A stretch of 64,000 nt of DNA. It comes from AP-15 sp036500965 (GTDB lineage Bacteria; Pseudomonadota; Alphaproteobacteria; ATCC43930; CGMCC-115725). The position numbers were made by a program, and so were the translations under genes. Positions 34,023 through 43,044 of this stretch are shown one piece after another. The first letter of the stretch is position 1. Each line of letters opens with the position of its first letter. Below the pieces are notes generated by a model. The model was not told where the DNA came from. It did no database searches and worked only from the letters and a program-made list of their open reading frames with translations. The stretch lies in assembly GCA_036500965.1 (NCBI GenBank), contig DASYBC010000108.1, forward strand, positions 1 through 64,000, given 5' to 3'.

Positions 34023-35932
34023 CCGGCACGGCCCTCTCCCATCCCCTCCCTGGCGCGCGGGGGAGGGTTGGGGTGGGGGCGTTTTACGTGCTTCAGCAAA
34101 GCGACGAGCGCCGCCGGGGTTACCCCTGAGATGCGCGCCGCCGCGCCGAGGGTCGCCGGCCGGGCGACCGCGAGCTTGTCACAGATTTCGCGGGAGAGGC
34201 CGCCGACCGCCGCGTAATCGAGGTCGCTGGGCAGCAGCAGCGCCTCGTCGCGGCGGAACGCGACGACATCGCGCTGCTGGCGGTCGAGATAGCCGGCGTA
34301 GCGCGCGTCGATCTCGACCTGCTCGGCGATCTCTGGGCCGAGCTCGCCGAGCTCGGCCCAGATCGTCGCCAATCGCGTCAGGTCGATCCCCGGATAGGCA
34401 AGCAGCTCGGAAGCGGTGCGGGCAATGCCGTCTTCGTTGACCGCGATGCCGTGGCGCTTTAATGCCGGCGGGGTCATCTGCAGCTCGGGGAGCCGAGCGC
34501 GGGAAGCGGCGAGCGCCGCCGTCTTTGACGTAAATCGGGCTGCGCGCCCAGCACCGACGCAGCCGATGCGCATGCCGATCGGGGTCAGCCGCTGATCGGC
34601 GTTGTCGGCGCGCAGGGTCAGCCGGTATTCGGCGCGCGAGGTGAACATGCGATAGGGCTCGGTGACGCCGCGGGTGACCAGATCGTCGATCAAGACGCCG
34701 ATATAGGCGTCGGCCCGGTCGAGCACCAAGGGCTCGGCCCCCGATGCTGCCAGGGCGGCGTTCAGCCCCGCAACCAGCCCTTGCGCCGCCGCCTCCTCAT
34801 AGCCGGTCGTGCCGTTGATCTGGCCGGCGAAATAGAGGCCCGGGATGCGGCGGGTTTCGAGGCTCGGGTAAAGCTCGCGCGGATCGACGAAATCGTATTC
34901 GATCGCATAGCCGGGCCGCCGCATGACCGCGCGCTCGAGCCCCGGGATCGTTGCCAGCATCGCCTCCTGCACCGCGCGCGGCAGCGAGGTCGAGATGCCG
35001 TTCGGATAGATCGTGTCGTCGTCGAGCCCCTCCGGCTCGAGGAAGATCTGGTGCCGCTCGCGCTCCGCAAAGCGCACCACCTTATCCTCGATCGACGGGC
35101 AATAGCGCGGACCCACACCGGTGATCTCGCCAGAATAGAGCGGCGAGCGACCAAGATTGGCGCGGATCAGCGCATGCGTCGCTGGGGTCGTTGTCGTCAT
35201 ATGACAAGGAACCTGCGGCGTCGTGATCCGGTCGGTCACGAACGAAAACGGCGGCGGTGGGTCATCGCCCGGCTGAATGCCGAGCCCCTTCCAGTCGATC
35301 GTCCTCCCGTCGAGGCGCGGCGGAGTCCCGGTCTTGAGGCGACCGAGCGCAAAGCCGGCACGCGCCAAAGTCCGCGCCAGCCCGTGCGAGGGCGCCTCGC
35401 CGATCCGGCCGGCTGCGGTTTTCTCGTCGCCGATATGAATGAGGCCGTTCAGAAACGTGCCGGTGGTCAGCACCACCCGAGGGGCGGCGATCTCGCGACC
35501 GTCGCCGAGCACGACCCCACAAACCCGCCCGTCGCGGTCGAGCAGCAAATCCTCGGCCGCTCCCTCTATGATGGCGAGATTCGGGGTTTCGGCCAGCAAT
35601 TCGGCGATCGCCCGGCGGTAGAGCTTGCGGTCGGCCTGGGCGCGCGGCCCGCGCACCGCCGGACCCTTGCTGCGGTTCAAAATGCGGAACTGAATGCCGG
35701 CCTCGTCGATGGCCCGGCCCATGATGCCGTCGAGCGCGTCGATCTCGCGCACCAGATGCCCCTTGCCGAGCCCGCCGATCGCGGGGTTGCACGACATCTC
35801 GCCGATCGTCGCCCGCTTATGGGTCAACAGCAAGGTGCGCGCCCCGACCCGCGCCGCGGCGGCGGCGGCCTCGCACCCGGCATGCCCGCCGCCGATCACG
35901 ACGACATCGCGAATCTTGGGAGCATCACCCAT
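34019..35932 (-). CDS. mnmG: tRNA uridine-5-carboxymethylaminomethyl modification enzyme MnmG
   Basis: FAD enzyme that pairs with MnmE. VVVIGGGHAGCEAAAAAARVG is split here as the dinucleotide loop VIGGGHAGCEAA near residue 12; CNPAIGGLGKGHLVREIDAL and GLYFAGQINGTTGYEEAAAQ follow. 637 residues from the ATG at 35932; the frame is open further but lacks similarity there. No clear ribosome-binding site is visible. The last 20 residues (PHPNPPPRAREGMGEGRAG) come from a palindromic repeat that also holds the stop codon. Confidence 0.95.
   Translation of the reverse strand: MGDAPKIRDVVVIGGGHAGCEAAAAAARVGARTLLLTHKRATIGEMSCNPAIGGLGKGHLVREIDALDGIMGRAIDEAGIQFRILNRSKGPAVRGPRAQADRKLYRRAIAELLAETPNLAIIEGAAEDLLLDRDGRVCGVVLGDGREIAAPRVVLTTGTFLNGLIHIGDEKTAAGRIGEAPSHGLARTLARAGFALGRLKTGTPPRLDGRTIDWKGLGIQPGDDPPPPFSFVTDRITTPQVPCHMTTTTPATHALIRANLGRSPLYSGEITGVGPRYCPSIEDKVVRFAERERHQIFLEPEGLDDDTIYPNGISTSLPRAVQEAMLATIPGLERAVMRRPGYAIEYDFVDPRELYPSLETRRIPGLYFAGQINGTTGYEEAAAQGLVAGLNAALAASGAEPLVLDRADAYIGVLIDDLVTRGVTEPYRMFTSRAEYRLTLRADNADQRLTPIGMRIGCVGAGRAARFTSKTAALAASRARLPELQMTPPALKRHGIAVNEDGIARTASELLAYPGIDLTRLATIWAELGELGPEIAEQVEIDARYAGYLDRQQRDVVAFRRDEALLLPSDLDYAAVGGLSREICDKLAVARPATLGAAARISGVTPAALVALLKHVKRPHPNPPPRAREGMGEGRAG
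34033..34081. repeat. Palindromic repeat forming the mnmG 3' end
   Basis: CCCCTCCC and GGGGGAGGG flank a short loop, with outer GGGTTGGGGTGGGGG. It is related to the element inside mnmE and encodes PHPNPPPRAREG at the MnmG C-terminus. It sits just before the rsmG start, so the transcript would carry a hairpin at the gene junction. Confidence 0.65.
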
Positions 35933-36180
35933 GACGGCGCAATTTATGGAGACGGGTCGCCCCTGTCGAGGTTTCGGTAGCGCATCATTTTGAATGTAAC
36001 AAGGTATCAGCTTGACAATTGAGAACGGATCGTGTACGAGTGTGAATTCTGTCTTGACAAATCCGCCGATCTTGATTTTGGCGCCGATTCTGCTTGTCAG
36101 CGACCGACTCACGACATATTTTCAAAAGGTCAACGGGAGATCGTGCCAATGCGGCATAATGTCACGTGCGGCCGTCGCAT

Positions 36181-36209
36181 TTGGGTCCGCAAACGTTTGC
36201 CCGTATAGT
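36181..36209 (+). promoter_or_regulatory. Promoter with a palindromic operator in its spacer
   Basis: TTGGGT (36181-36186), 17-base spacer, TATAGT (36204-36209). The spacer contains the perfect 12-bp palindrome GCAAACGTTTGC (36189-36200). A bound protein there would block RNA polymerase. It stands 76 bases before the first gene of island 2. The rest of 35933-36284 holds TTGACA at 36012 with a weak -10 and no gene. Confidence 0.5.
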
Positions 36210-36284
36210 CCGCGCGAGACGTTGACGATTAGGGATCGGGACATCTGACCCTCGAGCGATGAAGCATGCGGTTATGGAGCACGG

Positions 36285-36503
36285 ATGCCGAGAGGACCGC
36301 AAGGGCAGAAGAGGCCGGCCGATACGATCGGCTGCGCCGTCATGGTCGCGAAGATCGCGACCGGAGAGATTGAGGAGGAGGCGAAGGAGCCTTCTGAAAA
36401 GGTGCGGAGCGGACGAGCCGGCGCGAAGGCGCGTTCAGAGAGCTTGACGGTAGAGGAGCGGCGAGCTATCGCCAAGAGAGCGGCGATGGCCAGATGGAGG
36501 TAG
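36285..36503 (+). CDS. Small histone-H1-like/RNA-binding-type protein
   Basis: 72 residues. A KRPADTIGCAVMVAKIATGE segment, an acidic linker, then a basic C-terminus ending SLTVEERRAIAKRAAMARW. The final (S)LT-EERR-IA-KAA-ARW pattern recurs in small proteins of mobile regions, often paired with an unknown second gene; role unknown. Start ATG follows GGAGCACGG. First of three closely spaced genes. Confidence 0.6.
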   Translation: MPRGPQGQKRPADTIGCAVMVAKIATGEIEEEAKEPSEKVRSGRAGAKARSESLTVEERRAIAKRAAMARWR

Positions 36504-36505
36504 AA

Positions 36506-36697
36506 ATGGCGATCGAATTGGCGGCGCTCAAGAAGCGCCTGTACGTAGATAGCGCGGCGAAGAACATCAAGTTCTTCCCCGGCTTCAACCGTGATGCGTC
36601 GCCGGAGGACTTCGCCCGCGAAATCAACAAATTTTTCGGCGAGGCGGAGAACGATGGCTCATCCCTTGATATGAACATCGATCTTGACTGTCCATAA
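36506..36697 (+). CDS. Hypothetical protein, 63 residues
   Basis: Starts two bases after the preceding gene ends, with a perfect GGAGG eight bases before its ATG inside the previous coding region, so the two are co-translated. KNIKFFPGFNRDASPEDFA, then an acidic tail. No family recognised. Confidence 0.6.
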   Translation: MAIELAALKKRLYVDSAAKNIKFFPGFNRDASPEDFAREINKFFGEAENDGSSLDMNIDLDCP

Positions 36698-36739
36698 CTC
36701 CTCCGTACATAAGGGCGCCTCGGTAGATGAGGCGCTCGT

Positions 36740-37306
36740 ATGTCGTTTACGGAATTGTATGATGAAGTTCAAAGGCGGCAAGGCAGGATAAGCACTCATT
36801 GGTTGCGTGATACTGCCATTTCCCTTTCTCAAATAATCAGCGTAAAACAACAATGGACAGGGACCTTAGATCCTAACTTTATGCGCGGATTCTATATTGA
36901 GGGACCTCTTGGTCCACCGGTTCCTATTAAAGAGAGAGAGTCTTTAATAGTCTTGGCAAGGGGGCTTGACCCAAATTGGAGACGCTTAGTCTACGCAAAA
37001 GAGCTCATGCACGTTTTTGATGAGCCTGAAGAAAAGATAGATACTTCCGAAAAATTGGATGCGCAGGCAGAAAAATGCGCTGATCCTCAGGCCGATAGCT
37101 CACCGCAATTCAGGGCAGAAAACAAGGCGCTATTCCGAGCCGTATCTTTATTCTGCCAAGAGTCACGTAGGCTTGAGTACGAACGAGCGCTAAGCCGCAA
37201 CGAGATAAGCCTAGATGTGATCTCGGCCTCGCTGCGAATTCCCGCAGTCTATGCTCGTCACCTATTTCGGCAGGATTATCTTGCGATCCTGTCGCACTTA
37301 AAATGA
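36740..37306 (+). CDS. Protein with degenerate ImmA/IrrE-like motif, 188 residues
   Basis: ARGLDPNWRRLVYAKELMH, with K87-E-L-M-H91 where ImmA/IrrE metallopeptidases have HExxH, followed by VFDEPEEKIDTSEKLDAQ and a C-terminal region with EYERALSRNEISLDVISASL that resembles the third-ligand area. The first His is a Lys, so zinc proteolysis is unlikely in the standard way; it may be a non-catalytic relative. AT-rich compared with flanks. It follows the two small genes by 42 bases and probably shares their transcript. Confidence 0.55.
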   Translation: MSFTELYDEVQRRQGRISTHWLRDTAISLSQIISVKQQWTGTLDPNFMRGFYIEGPLGPPVPIKERESLIVLARGLDPNWRRLVYAKELMHVFDEPEEKIDTSEKLDAQAEKCADPQADSSPQFRAENKALFRAVSLFCQESRRLEYERALSRNEISLDVISASLRIPAVYARHLFRQDYLAILSHLK

Positions 37307-37350
37307 AAAAACTGCTTAATATGTGGAGATAGGCGCGTTATATCAGGGGT

Positions 37351-37882
37351 ATGAACAAGCTGCCTCTCGCCAAGCGCGTCCAAATACTCTCGATGCTCTA
37401 CGAAGGCTCATCGATGCGATCGATCAGCCGGGTTGCCGATGTGAGCTTCAACACAATCGACAAGCTGTTGCGCGATGCCGGGGCAGCGTGCGCCGAGTTC
37501 CACGATCGCGCCGTGCGTGGCGTGAAGAGCCAACGGGTGCAGTGCACGAAATTTGGAGCTTCGTTCACGCCAAGGCGAAGAACGTCCCTACCGCCAAAGC
37601 GGCTCCGCAGGGCGCTGGCGATATCTGGACCTGGACACGCGACTCACAAACGCATTCAGTAAGCGCGTCGAAAATCACTGCCACCAGCTGGCGCTCTATT
37701 TCGTGTTCTATAACTTCGCGCGCCGTCACCAAACCTTGGGGGTCTCGCCCGCGATGGCGGCCGGGGTCTCCGATCGGTTATGGTCGATGGACGATATCGT
37801 GGCCCTGATCGATGCGGCTGAAGGCGGCCCGGAAAAGCGCGGTCCCTATAAGCCGCGCCAGCCGGCTCAGATTTCAAAGTGA
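37351..37882 (+). pseudogene. IS1-like transposase remnant
   Basis: Starts like an intact IS1-type transposase (LPLAKRVQILSMLYEGSSMRSISR; AEFHDRAVRGVKSQRVQC). A one-base deletion near 37545 shifts the frame (the lost reading is HEIWSFVHAKAKNV), and a large internal deletion joins this to the transposase C-terminus FYNFARRHQTLGVSPAMAAG in a third frame. No terminal inverted repeats or target duplication could be found by eye. It cannot transpose. Confidence 0.8.
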
Positions 37883-37894
37883 GTCACTACCGAG

Positions 37895-37908
37895 GTTTCA
37901 CGTGAAAC
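37895..37908. other. parS: parS site downstream of the IS remnant
   Basis: GTTTCACGTGAAAC followed by A, a full match to the ParB-binding core. Intergenic, between the transposase remnant and the potassium channel gene, 3.9 kb from the parS in rsmG. The rest of 37883-38269 shows no gene. Confidence 0.88.
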
Positions 37909-38269
37909 ACCGGCCGGCAAAGGGGCGCTTGTGCGCACGCGGCTGTCGCTGACATCTGCAGCGAATCGACGATCGGAAGCCGGGATGGAAAGCCGCCGAT
38001 CGGTACCGCGCGTGGCGGCACGCTCATCGGCGCTTCAGATCAGAGGATACTGCCGATGATGCCTGAATATCGACAAAATGTCACCGCTTGGACCCCGGCA
38101 GCCGGGAGGGCGTGACAGGAAGCTGTTCGGCCTGGTCGCCTTTCCGGCGCACCGGCTCGGCGATGCCGCCAAATCATCCGCCATCAGCAGCAGCTTTGTC
38201 GGGAGCGGCGGATAGCGTTGTGCTATTCCGCTCACGCGTGCTGCCTGTTGAGATTGGAGGAGCGGCGAC

Positions 38270-39508
38270 GTGTCGGCAAGTCGCGCAATGATCGGCGGAC
38301 GAACCCGGTTCCTGCAGCTGCGCTGGTACCGTCGCCTGCGCGGCGATCTGTGGTTTCCGCATGTTCCGCTGGCGCTGGCCGTCGGCGGCGCCGGCCTCTT
38401 CGCGCTGCTGCCGACGATCCGCCGCTACGCATATCAATATCTCCATCTCGACCTCGCCAAGCTTACCCAGGCGCTGCATCCGATCTCCGGGCACATCCCG
38501 CCGCTGATCCTCTCGGGCGTGCCGACGACAATCGTCGGCATCCTGCAGATCGTGATTGCCGTCGGGCTGCTTGCCCGCTCGCGCATTGCTTGGCTCGCGG
38601 CGATTGCGATCACGGTGGCGCAGCTGGCGCTCGCCGTCCATGCGGCGTCCGGCCGGATCGTCACCGGCCAGATTGCCTACGTCGTGGTGCTGCTGGCGGC
38701 GCTGGTCGTGGCGCGCGGGCGGTTCGACCGCTCCTCGCTCGCCGCGAGCAGCCTGTTCGCGGTGGCCTCGGTGCTGATCCTGATGGTCTATGGCGTGCTT
38801 GGCGCGCTGTTGCTCGGAGAGGGCTTCTCGCCGCCGATTACCAACCTGCCGACCGCGTTCTATTTTACGGCTGTGACGATGTCGACGGTCGGGTACGGCG
38901 ACATCGTGCCGAAGAGCAACGAGGCCCGGCTGTTTGTCGTCTCGCTGATCGCCCTCGGCCTGACCGTCTTCGCGACGGCGCTGACCGCGGCGATCGGGCC
39001 GGTGGTGCAGAGCCGGATCAGCCGGACCCTTGGACCGCGGAGAGAAAAGATGCGGCGCGTCGATCATTACATCATTACCGGCAATGGCGCGTTGGCGCGC
39101 AACGCGGCGCGCGAGCTGCGCGAGCGCGGCAAGCCGGTCGTCATCATTGCCGAAGAGGCGGATGCGGGCTTTGGCGACGCCGAGGTGATGGTCGGCGACC
39201 CGACCGAGCTCGAAGCCTTGCGCGAAGCCGGCGGCGAGCACGCCCGCGCCATCCTCGCCCTCTCCGACGATGATTCCGAGAATGCGTTTGTCGTGCTGGC
39301 GGTGCGCGAGCTCGGCTCGGACGCAAGAAAGGTCGCCGCCGTCAGCTCGCGCAAGAACCTCGAACGCGTCCGCCGGGTTCACCCGGACATGATCCTTGCC
39401 GCCCCGGTCTTTGGCAGCGAAGCCTTGGTCATGGCCCTGACCGAGGAAAAGATCGACGGCGACTGGCTCCTGAACCGCTTTCTCGACGTCAAGCCCAGCA
39501 GCGCCTGA
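38270..39508 (+). CDS. Kch-like potassium channel with RCK domain
   Basis: 412 residues. Six hydrophobic segments, a pore loop with selectivity filter MSTVGYGDIVP (near residue 210), and a cytosolic RCK/TrkA-N domain beginning HYIITGNGALARNAARELRERG. Resembles E. coli Kch in length and layout; the nucleotide motif GNGALA deviates from GxGxxG by keeping only part of it. GTG start with GGAGGA eight bases upstream. Confidence 0.88.
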   Translation: MSASRAMIGGRTRFLQLRWYRRLRGDLWFPHVPLALAVGGAGLFALLPTIRRYAYQYLHLDLAKLTQALHPISGHIPPLILSGVPTTIVGILQIVIAVGLLARSRIAWLAAIAITVAQLALAVHAASGRIVTGQIAYVVVLLAALVVARGRFDRSSLAASSLFAVASVLILMVYGVLGALLLGEGFSPPITNLPTAFYFTAVTMSTVGYGDIVPKSNEARLFVVSLIALGLTVFATALTAAIGPVVQSRISRTLGPRREKMRRVDHYIITGNGALARNAARELRERGKPVVIIAEEADAGFGDAEVMVGDPTELEALREAGGEHARAILALSDDDSENAFVVLAVRELGSDARKVAAVSSRKNLERVRRVHPDMILAAPVFGSEALVMALTEEKIDGDWLLNRFLDVKPSSA

Positions 39509-39574
39509 GCGTCGCGGAGAGGACACGCCGCGCCGCGAGGCACGAAGCCGCGTTTTGCACGATGATCGCATCTC

Positions 39575-40534
39575 TCATTGCCGGCGATCGATCTGCACCG
39601 TGGCGGTCATGCCGGCAACCAAGGTCACGCCCCGCGGCACATGGTCGATGTGGATGCGTACCGGGATGCGCTGCGCGAGGCGCACCCAGGTGAAGATCGG
39701 GTTGACGTTGGCGAGCCCCTCGCCGCTCGGCTGGGCATTAGCCACGCTGATTGCCCGAGAGAGGCTGGCGACATGGCCGCGGACGATCCGGCGATAGCCC
39801 ATCAGCTTGACCGACGCCGGATCGCCGATTTGGATCGCGTCGAGATTGGTCTCTTCGAAATAGCCGTCGACCCAAAAGGAATCGGCGTCGACCAGCGAGA
39901 TAAGGTTCTGTCCGGTGGTCGCGTAATCGCCGCGCTGGGCCAAGAGGTTGGTCACGTAGCCGTTGACCGGCGAGCGGATTTCGGTGCGCTGCAGATCGAC
40001 CCGCGCCTGGTTCAAGCGGGCCACCGCCTGCTGATAGGTCGCCTGCGCGGCGAGCGCGTTGCTCTGAAAGGTCTCCTTCTCCTCGACCGTGGTCGACAAT
40101 GTCGTCAGGGCAAGCCGGCGCCGCGCCTCGCGCTCGGCGTTGACGGCGTTGACCTGCGCCTGCTGCACCGCCGCCTCGGCCAGGCTGACCGCGATCTTGT
40201 AGTTGGTCGGGTCGATGACCATCAGCAGATCGCCCTTGTGCACGAGCCGGTTATCGGCGACCGGCAAGGCCACGATCTGGCCGGCGATCTGCGGGGCGAT
40301 GGTCACGACATAGGCGCGCACCGTGCCGTCGCGCGTCCACGGCGCGGCAACGTAGACGTTCCACATCGCCCACCCAAGCCAGACGGCGAGCGCGACCGCC
40401 GCCAGGGTGACCAGCAGCGGCAAGAGCCGGATGCGCGCTCGGCGGGTCCTCCTGGCCGCGGGCAAGGGCTGCAAATCGTCGAGGAGGTCGCTGCTCCTCG
40501 CCTCTTCTTTCGGCCTCAGCTCGACGTCGTTCAT
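39575..40534 (-). CDS. HlyD-family efflux adaptor (AaeA-like)
   Basis: 319 residues: one N-terminal membrane segment (LLPLLVTLAAVALAVWLGWA), lipoyl halves (TVRAYVVTIAPQIAGQIVAL; RTEIRSPVNGYVTNLLAQRG) and a helical hairpin between them. Works with the FUSC protein two genes upstream to export aromatic acids or similar compounds across the envelope. Last gene of FUSC - DUF1656 - HlyD. Confidence 0.9.
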   Translation of the reverse strand: MNDVELRPKEEARSSDLLDDLQPLPAARRTRRARIRLLPLLVTLAAVALAVWLGWAMWNVYVAAPWTRDGTVRAYVVTIAPQIAGQIVALPVADNRLVHKGDLLMVIDPTNYKIAVSLAEAAVQQAQVNAVNAEREARRRLALTTLSTTVEEKETFQSNALAAQATYQQAVARLNQARVDLQRTEIRSPVNGYVTNLLAQRGDYATTGQNLISLVDADSFWVDGYFEETNLDAIQIGDPASVKLMGYRRIVRGHVASLSRAISVANAQPSGEGLANVNPIFTWVRLAQRIPVRIHIDHVPRGVTLVAGMTATVQIDRRQ

Positions 40535-40543
40535 CAGGCGCCC

Positions 40544-40747
40544 TCAGCGCGCGAAAAACAGGACCATCGAAGACAGCACGATCATATAGACCGCAAACAC
40601 GAACAGCGCCGGGTGCCAGACGTAGCGCAGCAATCCGAAACGCGCCGCGAACCGCCGCAGCCCGATCGTGAGCACCCAGGCGGCGACCATCATCACCGAG
40701 ATCGGGGCGACATACACGCCGAACAGGTCGACCTCGGTGAACCTCAC
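40544..40747 (-). CDS. DUF1656 small membrane protein
   Basis: 67 residues, two membrane segments (VAPISVMMVAAWVLTIGL; ALFVFAVYMIVLSSMVLFF). DUF1656 proteins (AaeX-like) always sit between FUSC and HlyD genes in this operon type. GTG start overlaps the FUSC stop by four bases. Confidence 0.88.
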   Translation of the reverse strand: MRFTEVDLFGVYVAPISVMMVAAWVLTIGLRRFAARFGLLRYVWHPALFVFAVYMIVLSSMVLFFAR

Positions 40748-42819
40748 CCGGGCGCTCCTGCGTCGAAGTAAAAAGCATGTTGGGTGAGCGCTTGCGAGAT
40801 TGCAAGGACGAGGCCGCGCGCCCGAAGAGCGGCGATTCCTGGGCGAGAGGCGAGCGCGGCGTCGAGGTTGGCAAGCTTTGCGGTCGCCGCAGCGCAGTCA
40901 CCGCGCGCGACCGCCTCGAGCGCCGCCGCCAAATCGAGGCTGGCATCGGACCCGCGGCAGAGGTGGCGAAGCTGGATGATTTTGGTACCTGCCGACAGCG
41001 CCGCGGTCAGCCATGAGCGCTGCAACGGTTGCGCCTGATCCGGCAGCAACGCAAACCTGGCATACATGCGCTGCTCCCAATCCTCCGGCGTGTCCGGGAG
41101 CGGGCCCGTCGCGAGGCGGCGCAGGTCGCGCAACGTCGACGCCAGCAGGCGGCGCGCGCGATAGGCCGGCGACAGCGGCGGCAGCAGGCGAAACGAGATT
41201 GCCCCGGCACCCGCCCCGGCGATGATCGTAAACGCCGTGTTATAATATTGCTGCTGGTCGTAGCTCATTGGATTGGCGGGTGCCAGCAGCGGAACAAAGA
41301 GGGTTACCATTCCGGTCAAAATGGCTGGTTGCCACCGCAAGGCAAAAACCGTTCCCAGCGGCACCAGCACGAAACCAATGATCAAGCTGAAACCGGCAAA
41401 GGTCTCGATATTCGGCAGCACCGCAAAAAGCAGCGTCGCAACCAGAGCCACGGTCAAGAGGCTGCCGATCATGAAGCCGATCGCGATGTTGTAGGCCTGC
41501 TCGGCGCGTGCCGAGAACAAGATCACGATGATCGCGGCAAATGTAATCGTATTGGCGCCGCCGGGCCATGCAGTAACGATCCAGAAGAGCTCGGCGGCGC
41601 CGATCACGACGAAGGCACGCCCGGCATTTGCCAACGGCGGACGCCAATCAGGGATGCGCAAGCGGCGCCGGCCGCGGATACCCGAAACCGATCGGGCGGC
41701 GGGATCGGCGACCAGCAAGGCGAGCGCAATGAGCGCCTGCGAAATGCCCGAGAGCGCTTCGGCCGCCTGGTCAGCGAGGAGCCGCAGCGACGGCGTCGCC
41801 GCCGGCAGGGCGAACAGCTGGCGTACCGTGGTATCGCAGGCCTGAAGCAAGCGCGCCGGGTGCATCATCCAGCGCGTCGCCTCATCCTCCCCCGGCCTCG
41901 CGCGAAGCTGCTCCGGCATCGCTGCCAGCAGCGCCCCCGCCTCCTGTCGGGCGCGTTCCTGACGCGATCGCGCCAAGACGACCGCCACCGTGCGCCAGCT
42001 GGCGAGAGCCCTGACGAGACCATCCAAAGCATTCTGCAGGACCGGGGAGTGGTAGCGGAGCTCCGAGGATTCGCCGAGCGCCTCGTCAACGGCCGGGTCG
42101 AGAGCGATGACCCGGCGCACGAGCTCGCGCCGGATCGTCTGCGTCTGCTCGAATTCGGCGCCGGCGTCGGCCAATGTGCCGGTAAAGCGGCAGGCAATCT
42201 CGGCCGAGAGTTGGGCGAACAGCCTCGCGACCCGGCGCCGGGCGCCGCCCAAATCGGTCAGGGCGAGGACAATGCCGGCGCAGACGATGCCGATGCAGAT
42301 CTCGCTGGCACGGTTCACAGCGAGCATGAAAGCCTGCCCGTTGAGGCCCCCGACGGCGCCGAGCTGGTCGCTGGCGATGATCGCGGCGGTATACCCGGCC
42401 AATGCCGCGGAATAGGACGCGAAATTGCGCAGCAGGTTGGCCACCATAGCGCAACCGGCGCCCCAGAGCGCCAGGACGAGCAAGAACGCCGTACGGTTCT
42501 GCGGAAAGCAGCCCGTCATGACGACGATCGCGATGGCGCCCACTAAGGTGCCGATCAGACGGTACCAGCCCTTGCGCAGCGACGCCCCGAGATGCGGCTG
42601 ACACACGATGGCCGCGGTGGTCCCGGCCCAGGACGGCGTATCGAGCTCGAGCCAGAACGCGACATAGAGCGCCAGGCAGACCGAGGCCCACAGCCGCAAT
42701 CCGAACAGCAGCGCCGGAGCCGCCGAGCGTGCCGTTTGCTTCAGCCGTCGGACATCGAGCCATCGGCCCGGCGGCAGCGGTGGCGCGGCGCCTGCTTGCG
42801 AAGCTCCAGTTTCGGTCAT
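40744..42819 (-). CDS. FUSC-family transporter (AaeB-like)
   Basis: 691 residues with two blocks of about five to six membrane segments (LLFGLRLWASVCLALYVAFWL ... in the first, TFAAIIVILFSA ... in the second) separated by a cytosolic helical region. FWLELDTPSWAGTTAAIVCQP is the fusaric-acid-resistance signature area. Inner-membrane pump; substrate unknown but AaeB relatives export hydroxybenzoates. First gene of its operon. Confidence 0.9.
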   Translation of the reverse strand: MTETGASQAGAAPPLPPGRWLDVRRLKQTARSAAPALLFGLRLWASVCLALYVAFWLELDTPSWAGTTAAIVCQPHLGASLRKGWYRLIGTLVGAIAIVVMTGCFPQNRTAFLLVLALWGAGCAMVANLLRNFASYSAALAGYTAAIIASDQLGAVGGLNGQAFMLAVNRASEICIGIVCAGIVLALTDLGGARRRVARLFAQLSAEIACRFTGTLADAGAEFEQTQTIRRELVRRVIALDPAVDEALGESSELRYHSPVLQNALDGLVRALASWRTVAVVLARSRQERARQEAGALLAAMPEQLRARPGEDEATRWMMHPARLLQACDTTVRQLFALPAATPSLRLLADQAAEALSGISQALIALALLVADPAARSVSGIRGRRRLRIPDWRPPLANAGRAFVVIGAAELFWIVTAWPGGANTITFAAIIVILFSARAEQAYNIAIGFMIGSLLTVALVATLLFAVLPNIETFAGFSLIIGFVLVPLGTVFALRWQPAILTGMVTLFVPLLAPANPMSYDQQQYYNTAFTIIAGAGAGAISFRLLPPLSPAYRARRLLASTLRDLRRLATGPLPDTPEDWEQRMYARFALLPDQAQPLQRSWLTAALSAGTKIIQLRHLCRGSDASLDLAAALEAVARGDCAAATAKLANLDAALASRPGIAALRARGLVLAISQALTQHAFYFDAGAPG

Positions 42820-43044
42820 TTGCGACGTCCCGCCCCGATGCCGCCCGCCGATCCGCAGCCAGCCTGTTGCCGGTCGGAGTTACGCTAACATGGTTGGGAC
42901 GCTGCGGCGTTCCAGTTCGGGACAGTACGGCGGGCAGCGCGTCCCCCTTTTCTGGTCCGCGGTCCTCGTTGATGGTCGGGGCCGATTGCGCTATTTGAGC
43001 GGCAGCGAAGCGCTGGCTGACCGCCGCTGCGTCCGGAGAGAGCG

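Noticed and set aside
36285..37882. Prophage
   Set aside because: Only three small genes and a broken IS1-like transposase are present; no integrase, structural or lysis genes.
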